From Ostrinia nubilalis (Eukaryota > Arthropoda > Insecta > Lepidoptera > Crambidae), in contig NC_087097.1 in NCBI RefSeq assembly GCF_963855985.1, positions 281,001 to 345,000 on the forward strand: a DNA stretch of 64,000 nt, in the 5' to 3' direction. Below are positions 34,152 to 45,185 of the stretch, piece by piece. The notes under the pieces were generated by a model. The model was given only the letters and a program-made list of their open reading frames with translations. It made no database searches and was not told the DNA's origin. The first letter of the stretch is position 1. Each line of letters opens with the position of its first letter. The position numbers were made by a program, and so were the translations under genes.

Positions 34152-34169
34152 GTCCCTGTTCGGGCGCCA
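34152..34169 (-). promoter_or_regulatory. Primer-binding site, tRNA-Lys type
   Basis: Directly after the 5' LTR the minus strand reads TGGCGCCCGAACAGGGAC, 18 bases complementary to the 3' end, including CCA, of the animal tRNA-Lys(UUU) family. There is no gap between the LTR end and the site. Confidence 0.88.
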
Positions 34170-36308
34170 TGTAAATATGAAAATTTGCCGGAGCAAAATA
34201 AAAAAATAAAAAATTAAATATTTAAATTGACAACAATTTAATTGTGGGTTAGACACAAATATTTAAAAGAAAAATTAAGGGATGGGTCGTTGGGCCGTTT
34301 GGTTGGTACTGATTAAAAATACTTAAGATTACTAGCGCGCTAGTCGCCACCACTCGGCTCAACCCCCTCCGCACCCGTCGGGCGCAGCAAGCGTCTGGCA
34401 CTGCGGGACAGCCGGTGCCAAACACCTTTATGGCCAGTGCCGTACAAAACGGCCGGTACCATACACCTCCTATTGTACAATAAAAAATTATATTATACAA
34501 CAGCACAATACATAATATTAAAAACAATTTAAAAACAATAATCCATCGCTCTCGAGGATGGAGCAAATGTGAACACAGCAAAATCCAACGGTAATTCATT
34601 ACAATGGTAAACCTATTTAGAAGGTAACATTTTGGTAAAATGTAATCATCGTAATTATTATATCATCTATCTTCACAAAGTGGACTAAAAATAGTTAACA
34701 CAACAGAATCCATCGATAATACATCACAATGGTAAACTTATTTAGGAATTTACCTTTTGGTAAAATGTAATCATTGTAATTATCACATCATTTACCTTCA
34801 TAAAGCGAACTAAAAATAGTTAACACAACAAAATCCATCGATAATACATCACAATGGTAAATTTATTTAGGAATTTACTTTTTGGTAAAATGTAATCGTT
34901 ATGTGGGTAATCTACTTTTTCAAAGTAAACTAAAATAATTGACAAGCTCAATAGAAAACGGAACCAACCTATGAAGTAGGGTAGCCCTGGACCGTGGTGG
35001 ACGGCCTCGGTAGTGTACATATCGGCCAGTCATGGTCGGGGAACGACTCTCAGGCACCATCGTCACCTTTTGAACAAAATTTACTAAATTGCGGACACAT
35101 CACCGAGTACTGTGTTTCTAATAATTCATTCTAACTCAGCGGAGAGGCGAATGAGGTCGAGAAAGAAATTACAACATACCTTCAACGGAGGAAAAATCCG
35201 GCGACAGCCGCTAAAGCAGGACACAGCGCAGAGCTCGCCACCGAGCACTGTCCAACCAAAATCTGTGAATAACAACCACGCGCATTGGTTAACAATGCCG
35301 CCAATGCAAACAACAAAATAACAAGAAGAAACTCAAGGTAATCCTTGGAATAGGACCTGCTTACCTTCAGTAACAGAACTCAGCACGTGGCAATGAGTCC
35401 ACAAAATCACGGGGCTTTCGGATTTATTCTAAAATTCCCTTTTAACGTAGAGGATGGCGATGCGTGCCCTGCCCGTTTATCAGGGAACGGCACGGTTCAG
35501 ACCTCTTGGAATTCGGGACACTATCACACCACGTACAACAGAACTTCCGTTCGCGATCACCCCAACCAAGCAAAAGACTTCGACCCTCCAAAAAGCGCCG
35601 GTCATCACCCGTGACTCAGATGTTCGTTCGAAAACTTGTCACTCCAACAAATCACAATATCTAGCAGTTTTGTATAATTTTTTTCTTTACTTTCAATAAA
35701 TGCCACTTGTGTTAACTAGCCTCTTATTGAATAATTTCGATATGGGAACTCACAATACTGCTTCTCTCATTTAAATTTAATTAAATAATTAAACTTTAGA
35801 AAGAAAAAAAATAACAAACAAGCAAGTTTCTGAACGTCACCTGTGTGTTTCGTTTCACTCAGAATATGTCAAATTTCTAGAACGTTCCGAATCCATGATC
35901 GATCAAGATACATTACAATGTTATTTTAATATAAACATTGAGGAAAATACTGTAAATAGCTAGAATTTAAATTAAAGAGCCTAAATATTAAGTTTTATAA
36001 AAATTTAGTATTGAACAATTAATTTTGTTATATATACACTTTTTTTTTACTAAAAGAATGAAACGTAACGCATTGATCTGTCAAACGGAGACATTCAAAA
36101 AGTGAGGTTATTTATTGCTCTGTGTACCAAAACAATGTAATTTATTTTAATAGAAGTTAATCAAAACTCAGTGAATCACTTACAATGACACAATCAAGTG
36201 ACAAAGGGAATACTGTACACTTTGTAATATGTGACCTTACGGTCCGTTGGAATGTTTGTTTGTGGAAATCGGTAAGTATTCAATCTCGCCAAAAAAAAAA
36301 GTGTTACA
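34170..36308 (-). repeat. 5' LTR of the Gypsy element
   Basis: 2139 bp; the promoter-bearing LTR for the minus-strand element. It carries the same three 125-bp tandem units and poly-A stretches as the other LTR. The core promoter was not located. Confidence 0.96.
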
Positions 36309-36351
36309 ATAGGTACATAACTGCTGTCTACAAAATACAAAAAGAAATGAG

Positions 36352-36675
36352 ATCCCATCAAAAACAATACTTGTCAAAAAAACCAAGTCTCGCAACTCAG
36401 TTGTTCTACGGTAAAAAGTTATGAGATCCATGTAATACCAAGTCCAGGTCAGGAAATCTTTAACGTTTTACATAAATATATTGACTTGGCCATCGCATGA
36501 AAACACGTGTAGATAAATTAAATTATTTAGTGCGATGGCCAAGTCAATAATTTATGTAAAACGTTAAAGATTTCCTGACCTGGACTTGGTATTACATGGA
36601 TCTCACAACTTTTTACCGTAGAACAACTGAGTTGCGAGACTTGGTTTTTTTGACAAGTATTGTTTTTGATGGGAT
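36352..36675. repeat. Long near-perfect inverted repeat (about 146-bp arms)
   Basis: 36352-36497 pairs with 36531-36675 with only about two differences (one base substitution, one 1-base length change); the spacer is 33 bp. No coding capacity. A transcript would form a long hairpin RNA. It begins 44 bp from the end of the Gypsy element. Confidence 0.93.
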
Positions 36676-37501
36676 TTAGATTTACGCTGTGCGTATTAGT
36701 CAGAATGATCGCATTGAATTTAATAGGCTGTATCAAAACCATTTGTAAGTTTGTCCCCGCTCGCTAGTAAAAAAAACTAACCTTCGAGCCATTGGGCTTT
36801 TTCACATTAGACTTCGTCGTGAGTTTGCAAAATTTTATTTTTTGTTCCAACGCAGTTGTCATACAATTTTTCGTATGTGGTCCTGCAAACGGACGACCAA
36901 CCTCCGGTTCAAACGTCTTACTTGAAAGAGCCCATTGAGGTATAATTTTCCCATCGAGTCATAATTAAAATTCGTCGAGGGGCAAGAAAGTTAAAGTTTC
37001 CACATGAAGTTAGCATTTCATTAAAACAAATCGGCGACGCGTAGTTAACACCCGATCCTCATCTTAGTACTTTCTGGCGCAGCCTCACCTCTGAGGGCCA
37101 TTTTAAAAGTCGCTCTCAAACTTTCTTGGCCGGAAACGCAATGATAATGAAGATGGAGATATTATGGCGAGTCGCCAGGTCCAGCACAGTGCAAACTAAT
37201 GAAGCAAGCTAATTGGGGCAACGTGGAATAATAAAAATGAATTCCAGGGCGAACGGAACATTTATTTCAAATACACCTTATTGGTATAACATTCAGGCTC
37301 GTGTGGTTAAATTACTTGGGCTAAGAGAACCAAAATGTAAAAGAAGGAAGTTAATGGTAGTTCCCAGTTTGGTAAAGCGACTCTATGGATGTGGAACTAC
37401 ATATTTATGCAGGATTGCAGGACTAAAGATGATTTCGTGCTTTTGTCGAAAACTAAAAACAGGCTTTTCGTTTCTGTCTACTTTCTGTACATGCATCCCA
37501 A

Positions 37502-37728
37502 CTAATATTATAAATGCGAAAGTAACTCTGTCTGTCTGTCTGTCTGTTACGCTTTCCCGCTTAAACCTCGCAACCGATTTTGATAAAATTTGGCATAGAG
37601 ATAGTTTGAGTCCCGGGAAAGAACATAGGATAGTTTTTATCCCGGTTTTTGAAACAGGGACGCGCGCGATAAAGTTTTTCTGTGACAGACAAAATTCCAC
37701 GCGGGCGAAGCCGCGGGCGGAAAGCTAG
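37502..37728 (+). mobile_element. Lep1-type Helitron-like element, 227 bp
   Basis: Begins CTAATATTATAAATGCGAAA, contains a short GTCT microsatellite and AACCGATTTTGATAAAATTT, and ends GCGGGCGAAGCCGCGGGCGG then AAAGCTAG. The CT…CTAG ends and the GC-rich hairpin before CTAG fit the non-autonomous Helitron-like repeats common in Lepidoptera. Family naming is from memory of the family, not from a search. Confidence 0.65.
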
Positions 37729-37784
37729 TACAATAATAATATTTAAAGATAACTACTTAATTAACCTAAACTAAACCTAATTTA

Positions 37785-37857
37785 CTTTGACCGGTGTTTT
37801 TTGTATGGAATTTGACAGATTTTGTTATTTTTCAAAGTTAAAGTAAGATGTTGCAAC
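37785..37857. repeat. Partial copy of the 118-bp MITE at 48219
   Basis: CTTTGACCGGTGTTTTTTGT then ATGGAATTTGACAGATTTT and AAGATGTTGCAAC match the right two-thirds of the element at 48219-48336. It lies between the two Helitron-like elements. Confidence 0.6.
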
Positions 37858-37877
37858 CCAGCCTATTATTGCCTTAT

Positions 37878-38060
37878 CTACTATATAAAAATAAGTCGGG
37901 TTTTCCTCCCTGACGCTATAACTCCAGAACGCATGAACCGATTTCCACGGTTTTGCATTCGTTGGAAAGGTCTCGGGCTCCGTGAGGTTTATAGCAAAGA
38001 AAATTCGGGAAAAGGGGGTAAAACGGGATCCACGCGTACGAAGTCGCGGGCCGCCGCTAG
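37878..38060 (+). mobile_element. Second Helitron-like element, 183 bp
   Basis: Begins CTACTATATAAAAATAAGTC and ends AAGTCGCGGGCCGCCGCTAG, with ACGCATGAACCGATTTCCAC inside. It has the same end structure as the element 150 bp to the left but a different body, so it is another family. Confidence 0.65.
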
Positions 38061-39989
38061 TTTGCTATAAAATATGCATAGAAGTAATGTAATTTGAATA
38101 CTAACGTGACAAAAACATTGGCTGTTCTTATCATTCTGTGGACGTGCACCGTCAATTTGGCCACGTAATTAATTTCGGCCAATTCGCGGCCCGTAGGAAT
38201 ATATCTCGACCCCTGACCCCAGGCAGTCCACGTGAATCCTTTACAGCGAAACTTTCCAGCACAAACTTTTTTCAAAACGATCTTGATGCTTTAAATATGA
38301 ATACGAGTACAATGCTGCAGCAAACTAGGCTACAGCTAAAATTGTACGTTGAAACTATAATTTTTCAAATCAAAAATGGATGAACCGTCAAACAATTTGC
38401 TTTTTCAATTATTGGAAATAAAAATGTAGAGAAAAATTGTTGAAGCATGGAAATACAGGTTGTAGCTAAGGCTTGTCACTCGCTGGCGAGAACTATTACA
38501 TTATGTCAGATTCAACGATACAATTAAATACGTAGATACCTACTCGACAGTAATCCGACAGAGCAGAGCTTAGAAGGGTAGTAAATCCAACGCATTTCAT
38601 GTCACAAAAATGGCTTTACATTCATAATAAAATTATGTTATACAAAAGAGTAAGAGAGAGTTGTAAGAGTATGTTTTAATAAATTAACTCGACCTTTCCA
38701 TTTACAAGCTGAATCGTACTTACAGTCGAAGAAGTATGTTTTAATTAGGCCCTGAAACATACGCATATTTAACTTTGAACTTAACTTTTGATGTAAGCTG
38801 AACTTTACATTCAATACTTTATACTAAACTTTGAGGGTAATATAATTTTGCTAGGATTCACGCGTAAACAACCCAAACGCCGTAAAATCACCATTACAGG
38901 TAGCAATACTCCATCAATAGCAGGAATAAAGCTATTTATCGGTAACAAGCGTGGCTAGGGCTGCAAGGTGAATCTATCGATAAGCATATCGATACATATT
39001 GGAAACCAGAGTAAAATAGCATTACATATGCGTGACACTGAGAAGTACTGGAGAATTTATCGATAAAAATAGAAACTTGTAGCTAACCAAAAAAAAAAAA
39101 TTAAATTTGTTACATATTGAAGTAAGAAACAATCTAAATCCCGTATTATTAGTATCTACCAAGGAAACTATATGAAAATTTTAGTTTCACAAAATCACAA
39201 GGCTTAATAGCTTAACATTAAGAAATACATCTGCGTGCTCCTTCCTTACCCTCTGAATATTTAAGTTATCGTTACCTATGCTATCGATGCAAATAGCGAA
39301 AATCTTCGCTTTAATATTATCGATATTACCGGTTGACCTACATATCGCTGCACCGCTAAACGAGGTCAGATTTTTGGTATCAGCCATATGGTGTTGTGAT
39401 GTAAACTGCGCGGCATCCAGCGCTTTAAATCGCTTGTGCATCAGATATTCCCTATTTTGGGAAACAGATGGTGAATTATTTGACAATAAGTTAAGCCGTT
39501 CTACAAAATATCTCTTGCCTATTACACCTGAGTATTACCAATTTTATTGCTCAACTATCATTAGAGTACAGTTGGGTTGCTATTACCCATTGCTCAACTT
39601 TATGCAGTTGAGCAATGCGGAATAAGGGATTATACCTTTGTGTGGTGTGTGTCTGAGGCACAGAACAAATTAATATTCAGCAATATGTGATGATCAAGAG
39701 AGACGTGGTCTGTAATATTCGTTACTACGGGCCCCGTGAGAGGCGCTTAGCGCTTAACGCTTAGCGCTGTACATGGAGTTTCTTAATCGCTGCATGTAAG
39801 TTAGCCCTCGTGAGGCTAATATAAATAGTTGCTGGAGCCAAGTTTCAGCCAAGCATATCTGCATAGTGAAGATTAATTCATAAGTTTATGTACTTGACAA
39901 TCAAGTATAAGTGATCATCAGACATAAGAAGGCACAGTATCTAACTTGACGAGCCGATTGACCTTGATTATGTAAAAATATAAACTTAC
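38061..39989. other. AT-rich intron sequence with TATCGATA-type motifs
   Basis: No gene recognised. Several (T)ATCGAT(A) words occur at about 38973-39065 and 39287-39324. Part of the intron between host exons 6 and 7. Confidence 0.45.
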
Positions 39990-40066
39990 TCTAATTTCAA
40001 TCTGTCCGTAGCTTCCAACGTCGAAATCATTAGGTATGAACGTAACTTTGATAGTTTCTTCCTTTT
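39990..40066 (-). CDS. Host gene exon 6 of 8 seen (ASH/MSP-like domain)
   Basis: A 77-bp exon between a ATTTTACAG acceptor and a perfect GTAAGT donor (39984-39989). Two leading bases complete a Glu codon with exon 5; the remaining 25 codons read KEETIKVTFIPNDFDVGSYG then QIEIR. The motif V.F.P...G.Y…I.I is the characteristic end of an ASH/MSP domain, so exons 5 and 6 together make one short immunoglobulin-like unit. It ends on a whole codon. The 15.3-kb intron that follows contains the complete Gypsy element and several Helitron-like repeats. Confidence 0.8.
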
Positions 40067-40148
40067 CTGTAAAATGCAATTACATTAGTTCGGAACAAAG
40101 AACTTGAATTTGAAGATAAGTGCTTAAGCAAAATAAGGCATTACGAAC

Positions 40149-40307
40149 CTAGAGGAGGCTCCCATGTGACAGTCGTAGGCAGCGGTGTAATATTGTTGAT
40201 GCGAAGCCGATAACAGCTGCACCTGCCGAGTGCGAGCGCATGACTTGGCCTCATCACTGCCGTGCCCCTGCCCTTGCGGGCACCAGTATCCAGACTGCAG
40301 CCTTCGC
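40149..40307 (-). CDS. Host gene exon 5 of 8 seen (start of ASH/MSP-like domain)
   Basis: A 159-bp exon between a TTTCTCCCAG acceptor and a GTTCGT donor (40143-40148; a weak donor). It reads two bases, 52 codons and one base, and ends LRINNITPLPTTVTWEPPL. The pattern L.I.N.TPLP..V.WE is typical of the N-terminal strands of ASH/MSP immunoglobulin-like repeats in HYDIN, DLEC1 and CFAP-type axonemal proteins. This and the next two exons are the main basis for the family call. The phase fits both neighbours and only an 82-bp intron separates it from exon 6. Confidence 0.78.
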
Positions 40308-40673
40308 CTGGGAGAAATAAAATTTTAAATTAAACAGACTCCTCGGATTAAAGTTTAATATGGTTTCTTCTGAACAAGCTGCTACGATGGAGCGAACTAA
40401 ACTAATTTCACCGCGTCATACAGAACATGTTTGTCTTTTTAGTAATAAAGAGAGCATACACAATGTATTCAGGTTTTAAGGGTTAATTTCAAACTCGGTA
40501 GTGCGCAATTAAAATGATTCAATTAGAAAGGATTGTGAAGAGACTGATGATGATCACGATAAACGGAAGGCAGACTGCTGACTTAATAAAGGCTGAAGGT
40601 GCTGGACATAGGCTGCTTCCAACTGGCCAATCTGGAAATCATTGGAGAGGCCTCGATGATGATAATGCCCTAT

Positions 40674-40815
40674 GATGATGTACTCCAGATAGACCCGTCA
40701 GGCCGCTTGTCCCCATGGCACGGCAGCGCCCGTGCAACCAGTCTTGGTGCAAGCACGCGGTATGCCACGAGTGACGCGCGCGCCTCGCACGGTCTCCATT
40801 CGCCACGTGTGGCAA
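40674..40815 (-). pseudogene. Decayed tandem copy of host exon 4
   Basis: About 140 bp closely match 40848-40990, which includes most of exon 4. The part equivalent to the exon 4 donor reads AGATAGAC instead of ACTCACAC on the plus strand, so the GTGAGT donor is absent, and the 5' part of the exon is missing. It lies just downstream of the true exon, in the intron before exon 5. This is a local tandem duplication; the broken donor suggests it is not spliced into the mRNA. Confidence 0.7.
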
Positions 40816-40867
40816 TTCGCTCTGAGGAGACTAAAGTGACCTGATGATGATGATGTACTCCACTCAC

Positions 40868-41042
40868 ACTCGTCAGGCCGCTTGTCCCCATGGCACGGCA
40901 GCGCCCGTGCAACCAGCCGCGGTGCTAGCACGCGGTATGCCACGAGAGACGCGCGTGCCTCACACGCGGCGCCACCCGCCACGCGTGCTACGTCACCCAG
41001 CGTACGCCGGACTTGTAATAGCGTCGCCACGCAGCCGTCATT
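40868..41042 (-). CDS. Host gene exon 4 of 8 seen
   Basis: A 175-bp exon between a TTGATTCAG acceptor and a GTGAGT donor (40862-40867). It reads 58 codons plus one base from NDGCVATLLQVRRTLGDVAR to ALPCHGDKRPDE. The frame agrees with exon 3 (whole-codon end), and the single trailing base is completed by the two leading bases of exon 5 to give Cys. A partial copy of this exon, lacking the donor, lies 180 bp to the left at 40674-40815. No motif of known function was recognised in this segment alone. Confidence 0.72.
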
Positions 41043-41697
41043 CTGAATCAAGCAAATCATAGTGATATAGACATTTTGGCACACAATAACTATATTAAAC
41101 AAACAGGTACATAAAAAAGTTTATCTAAATCTAGACATAGTAAATAACGTTCTACATATTTATAGGTGAGTAATTATACAGACTCGAGGGTAAAATTAAA
41201 TAACGTTTAATGTTTAGTTGCAATATTTCTTTTCTTACAAATAAAACAAGAACTTGTCACTTAAGCGTTTTTTGTTAGTTCCCTTCAAATTGACTGACAG
41301 TCCGAAGGCCGTAAACATTTTTATTTTCTCTTTTTACGGTATCGTCCGAGAGACCCGATTACATGGCAAATATCTTGATAAAATCTGCTTTCATGACCAA
41401 ATAATATGCCAGTATTTTACGATAAATAATATAGCTGGGACTTTCTTAGATTACATAATAGACTATACATATATTTGTTATTTACTTTTTTGCTTCGTTC
41501 TCGGGGCTTGAATTTCTAATCAAAAGTTTTATACAAGTGCAGAAATACTGAGATTTGATCTATTTACAGGTTGAATAAAGGTATAATAGTAGGTATATTA
41601 TGTGAATAACCAATTTTTCAAGTAATTTTTTCAATAGATCGTTTTCCGAGAATTACGACTATAGCTGTTTGATAAAGTCCACGTGGAACAAATTATG

Positions 41698-42239
41698 TAG
41701 GTAGAAGCACAGAATAATAATAAGTACTGCGTACAGAAGTTTTACTTCGCAAAGGTATTTAAAATATGTATGCTCAATGTCTTTAACTAACAATATGGTA
41801 TTTTTAATTAACAATATGGTGTAATTTAGCCTGTCTCAAGAGTCAAGCATCATTTTGTTGACAAACGTCAGTGATCGGCACTGCGGTGAAGCTATAGGGC
41901 TGACTTCGGTAAAATGATGACGTGAGGTGCCAAACTGCGGAAAATGGCGGAGGAAATACATGATTTAGCATGAATTATCATGAATAATATTAACTACTTA
42001 TTTACCTCTCAGTGTCTTGAGGCAACTTAAAAAAGTACATTCTGTGTTTTTATTATTATTTAGGCAGTTAAATACTGCACAGTATTTAGTACACCATTTT
42101 CTTCCATCATACACAAGAATACGCGTGCGTGAGTCAATGTTCGCTCGTATGTGAGGCCTTGTCGAATAGTATCCTGTAGGTGGGCCATCGTGCGTGTTTT
42201 GTTTTCGATGTAAACTCGCGGAGATGAACAGGCCTGGTA
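41698..42239. repeat. Interspersed repeat R, uninterrupted copy
   Basis: From GTAGGTAGAAGCACAGAATA to GAGATGAACAGGCCTGGTA it matches the left (18436-18770) and right (22665-22865) halves of the split copy joined together at about 42052. It has a small local duplication (AACAATATGGT twice near 41791-41821) not found in the other copy. Confidence 0.88.
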
Positions 42240-43201
42240 GAAGGGAGGAAGTGGGAAGTTTATTTATGGCATTAATTTAATAAATAATTCGGTCTACAAG
42301 TGTCATATTTATTATGCCTTATTTCTGTAATAATAATTGCTATCTCTCGAGAAAATTGAATAGACACCGTTGAGTCCTTACAATTTCTAAAGCCCGCTTA
42401 TGACAGCGTCGGGGTCCCGACCTCCTATGACGAGCAGAGGTTAATGGGAAATTCTGCGCCAAGACTTTGATTGAAACCGATACTTACCTACACTATTAAC
42501 GATGATGAAGGTGTTCTACTAGGAAGTTGTCCGGACTTGTTGGAAGTGGAGTAATAAACAGGAGTACAGGAGTATAATGAAGTGAAATGTGAGGGCTTAG
42601 GACTCTCCATAAGTCTGTTTCCTGGAATACAGACAGCAATCTTCGCAGTATCATATTAAATTCAAAGCTTTGATTATTGTTTATCAAGTAATAAAACAAA
42701 GAAGGATATTACGTTAACTATTAGTAAATAAAAGCACGCGCCATTACGAACAAGTGTGCAAATAAAGCGTGACATCTTCAAAGAGCCATTGAACCCTCAT
42801 TTCTATTCACACCTGCAGCAAAACCTGAGATGCCGAGGCTTGGAATGTTGCTATCTCAGTCCCTTGGAGCATTCAGGTAGACGAGCCTCGGCCTCTTACA
42901 CCTCGCTAATGAGGGCTGTGTTACCTCTTAGCATACTTTATTGGGAAATTGAACACTTGAAACTGTGGATTGAATATCTAACTCATACAAACTTCGTATT
43001 GAAAAAATAAAAACGTGAGAGGAATGGAATGCTTCCTGTTGACACAACTAATAACTGATTCGCGTTTTAATGACATCTTCGCGTAAGACATCCAGGACAA
43101 AATAAAACATTCACCTAATAAAATAAGAACGTAATAGGTACTTGGCTCTAAAAATGATACAATAATATCTATTGCATAATATCACATCATCATTTGTATC
43201 A
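42240..43201. other. Intron sequence, nothing recognised
   Basis: Short ORFs without a recognisable product; no repeat partner seen in the window. Confidence 0.45.
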
Positions 43202-43515
43202 GTATGTAGTAGGGTGGTCCTTATTTTTCGACTTTTGAATTATCCCCGGGGCACTTTCTTATTCGATTATATACCTCTAAATATGAAATTAGCTTTTTTT
43301 GTTTTTTTAGAGGTCGCTACCAGCTGTCAAAATATTTACAAAAGCTTTGAAAATCTTAAATCATGGTTTCATAAATGTTTTATTTTAGTGTTTATATCAC
43401 ATTTTACGTGCAAAATTAAATGAACATCGCATAGATAGAATAGAAAAATCGCTTCTTGTCCCCTTCTCCCCTCAACCCCTCTTCTATACCGACCATGGTA
43501 CCGACGCGTCGAGAT

Positions 43516-44226
43516 ACTAACAAGTAATAATAATAATAATAAGCCCCGCAGGGCAGCTTTGTGGCGAGCTGTTGGTGAGTAGCGACACCACGGGGCCAGT
43601 TGTTAATCCGAGTGCTCCCGAGAGTCGGTCAAGACCCTCGTCTTCGGCTTGCCGAAGTGGAATCCGAGAGGGTCTGCAGGACTTTCACCTCTGGCTTGCC
43701 TTAACCGGCCGGCCAGAGTGGAGTCGCTAGAGCTATATGCTCCAGGGGTGGAAGTGTTAAAGGGCATAACGCCGCGAGTAACTCCGGAGAAAGCGCAGCA
43801 CACCTCTCTACACCCCTGAGCTGGCAGACGCCAATGTTGCCCCTCAGTCCGGTCTATACGACCCATGACGCCAGGGGGGGCCCATTTAGTCGCTGGCTAG
43901 TCACCGCCTGCCATTTTTTCAGTCCGAGACTATGAACCAGGCAGGTGTCCCGTAGTCTCCATCCATAGCCCAGTAACCAGTCCATCCATCCTTCATCCAT
44001 AACCCTAGTCCATTCTCCAATAACTGCAATAGCTCCTGTGCACAGGCTGGGGATGGTCTCTGGCTACATCCCATGATATAGTCAGAGACTAGATCCAGCA
44101 TGTGCACCACTTTCACTTTTGTCGATTATTTTGCGCTTAAAACGGCCTCTACGTGTTGGATCTGTATCCCCACGCAAGCCTTATAAAGGACCGGGCCACT
44201 TTTGACCCGTGAGCTCCAAAGCGTAC
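43516..44226 (-). mobile_element. Retroposon fragment with (ATT)n tail, unclassified
   Basis: GC-rich 700-bp block (GCCCCGCAGGGCAGC…) whose left end is a (TAA)n run on the plus strand, so the 3' tail points left and the insertion is in minus orientation. No RT coding is seen; it is probably a LINE 3' UTR or a SINE-like element. Confidence 0.5.
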
Positions 44227-45185
44227 AAATAATAATAATAATAAATCATTTATTTGCCAGAATACGGTTACAAATGGTTTTAAAAAGAGAAGTTTCCAAC
44301 ATATTCTATCGTACATACGATGTGCAAATATTACAAAAAATACGGTTATGTTTTTAATATTAAAAAGTAGTATCATTATTAATTGAATGTCATGCAAATG
44401 TCAGAAAATGATTATGAATTATTGAAATAGCACAAACATATTATTACATTAGATTCATACAATGTCAATGATACACAATGTCATATTTTAAGAAATTTTT
44501 AGATGTCAAGTACAAAATGTCAAAAAGATTTTTCTGTCAGGAATTCATTGACTGTGTAATACATCTTTTGTTTTAAGAATTCTAATAAATTATTTCTAAA
44601 TTTAGTAAATGTCAATGTTTTAATATCTTCGGGTAATTTATTAAATATTTTTATTGCCATACAATACACATTCCTTGAGTAGAGGGTCAATCTTTGTGGA
44701 GGAATTCTCAAATTTTCAGTTTTCCTGCCTCTGTACCTATCAAAGTCTTTGTTTTTATCGAAGAGATGAATGTATCTTTTAACAAAAATCGAAATTTCCA
44801 ATATATATAGGCAGGGAAGTGGCAAAATGTTTAGAGCCTTGAATAGAGGTTTACAACTATCCAAATAATGTACCCCACAGATTGATCGAATACATTTCTT
44901 TTGCACTTTAAAAGCTCTTGGCATATCCACAGAGTTTCCCCATAATATGAGACCATATCGTAGCACAGATTCCACATATCCATGATAAGCCATGACTGCT
45001 GCATCTTTAGATGCTACTTGTCTAACTCTGCGGAGGGCGTAAACAAATCTGTCAATTTTGCTAACTATATAGTCAATATGGTCTTTCCAATTACAAAATT
45101 GATCTATTTTTAATCCTAAAAACTTTGTCGAATTTATATGTTCTATTTTACGATTGTCACAATATATGTCAAGTAGTTTTAAGTA
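44227..45185 (-). mobile_element. LINE 3' end with RT C-terminus
   Basis: An open minus-strand frame runs from about 45180 to the stop at 44520. It reads EHINSTKFLGLKIDQFCNWK, YIVSKIDRFVYALRRVRQVA and VESVLRYGLILWGNS, then FNKLPEDIKTLTFTKFRNNL at the end. This is the RT thumb and C-terminal part of a LINE related to the one at 52776. A (AAT)n tail is at 44228-44242. 5'-truncated on insertion. Confidence 0.78.

Larger units (their letters stand above)
27722..36308 (-). mobile_element. Ty3/Gypsy LTR retrotransposon, nearly complete
   Basis: An 8.6-kb element in minus orientation bounded by two 2139-bp LTRs (TGTAA…TTACA ends) and a 4-bp target duplication ATAG (27718-27721 and 36309-36312). Internally, reading the minus strand, it has a tRNA-Lys-type primer site, gag, a −1 frameshift site, pol (protease, RT, RNase H, integrase) and a purine tract. 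There is no envelope gene. The LTRs are almost identical, so insertion was recent. The RT has an in-frame deletion that removes its catalytic motif, so this copy cannot replicate alone. It lies in the intron between host exons 6 and 7. Confidence 0.96.

Noticed and set aside
34152..34169. Lentivirus-like primer site as a sign of viral vector contamination
   Set aside because: It sits exactly between an insect Gypsy LTR and its gag, in a complete insect element with target duplications; other insect elements also use Lys tRNA.
39735..39770. GCGCTTAGCGCTTAACGCTT palindrome as a protein-binding array
   Set aside because: Short, single occurrence with no context; chance or local slippage is enough to explain it.
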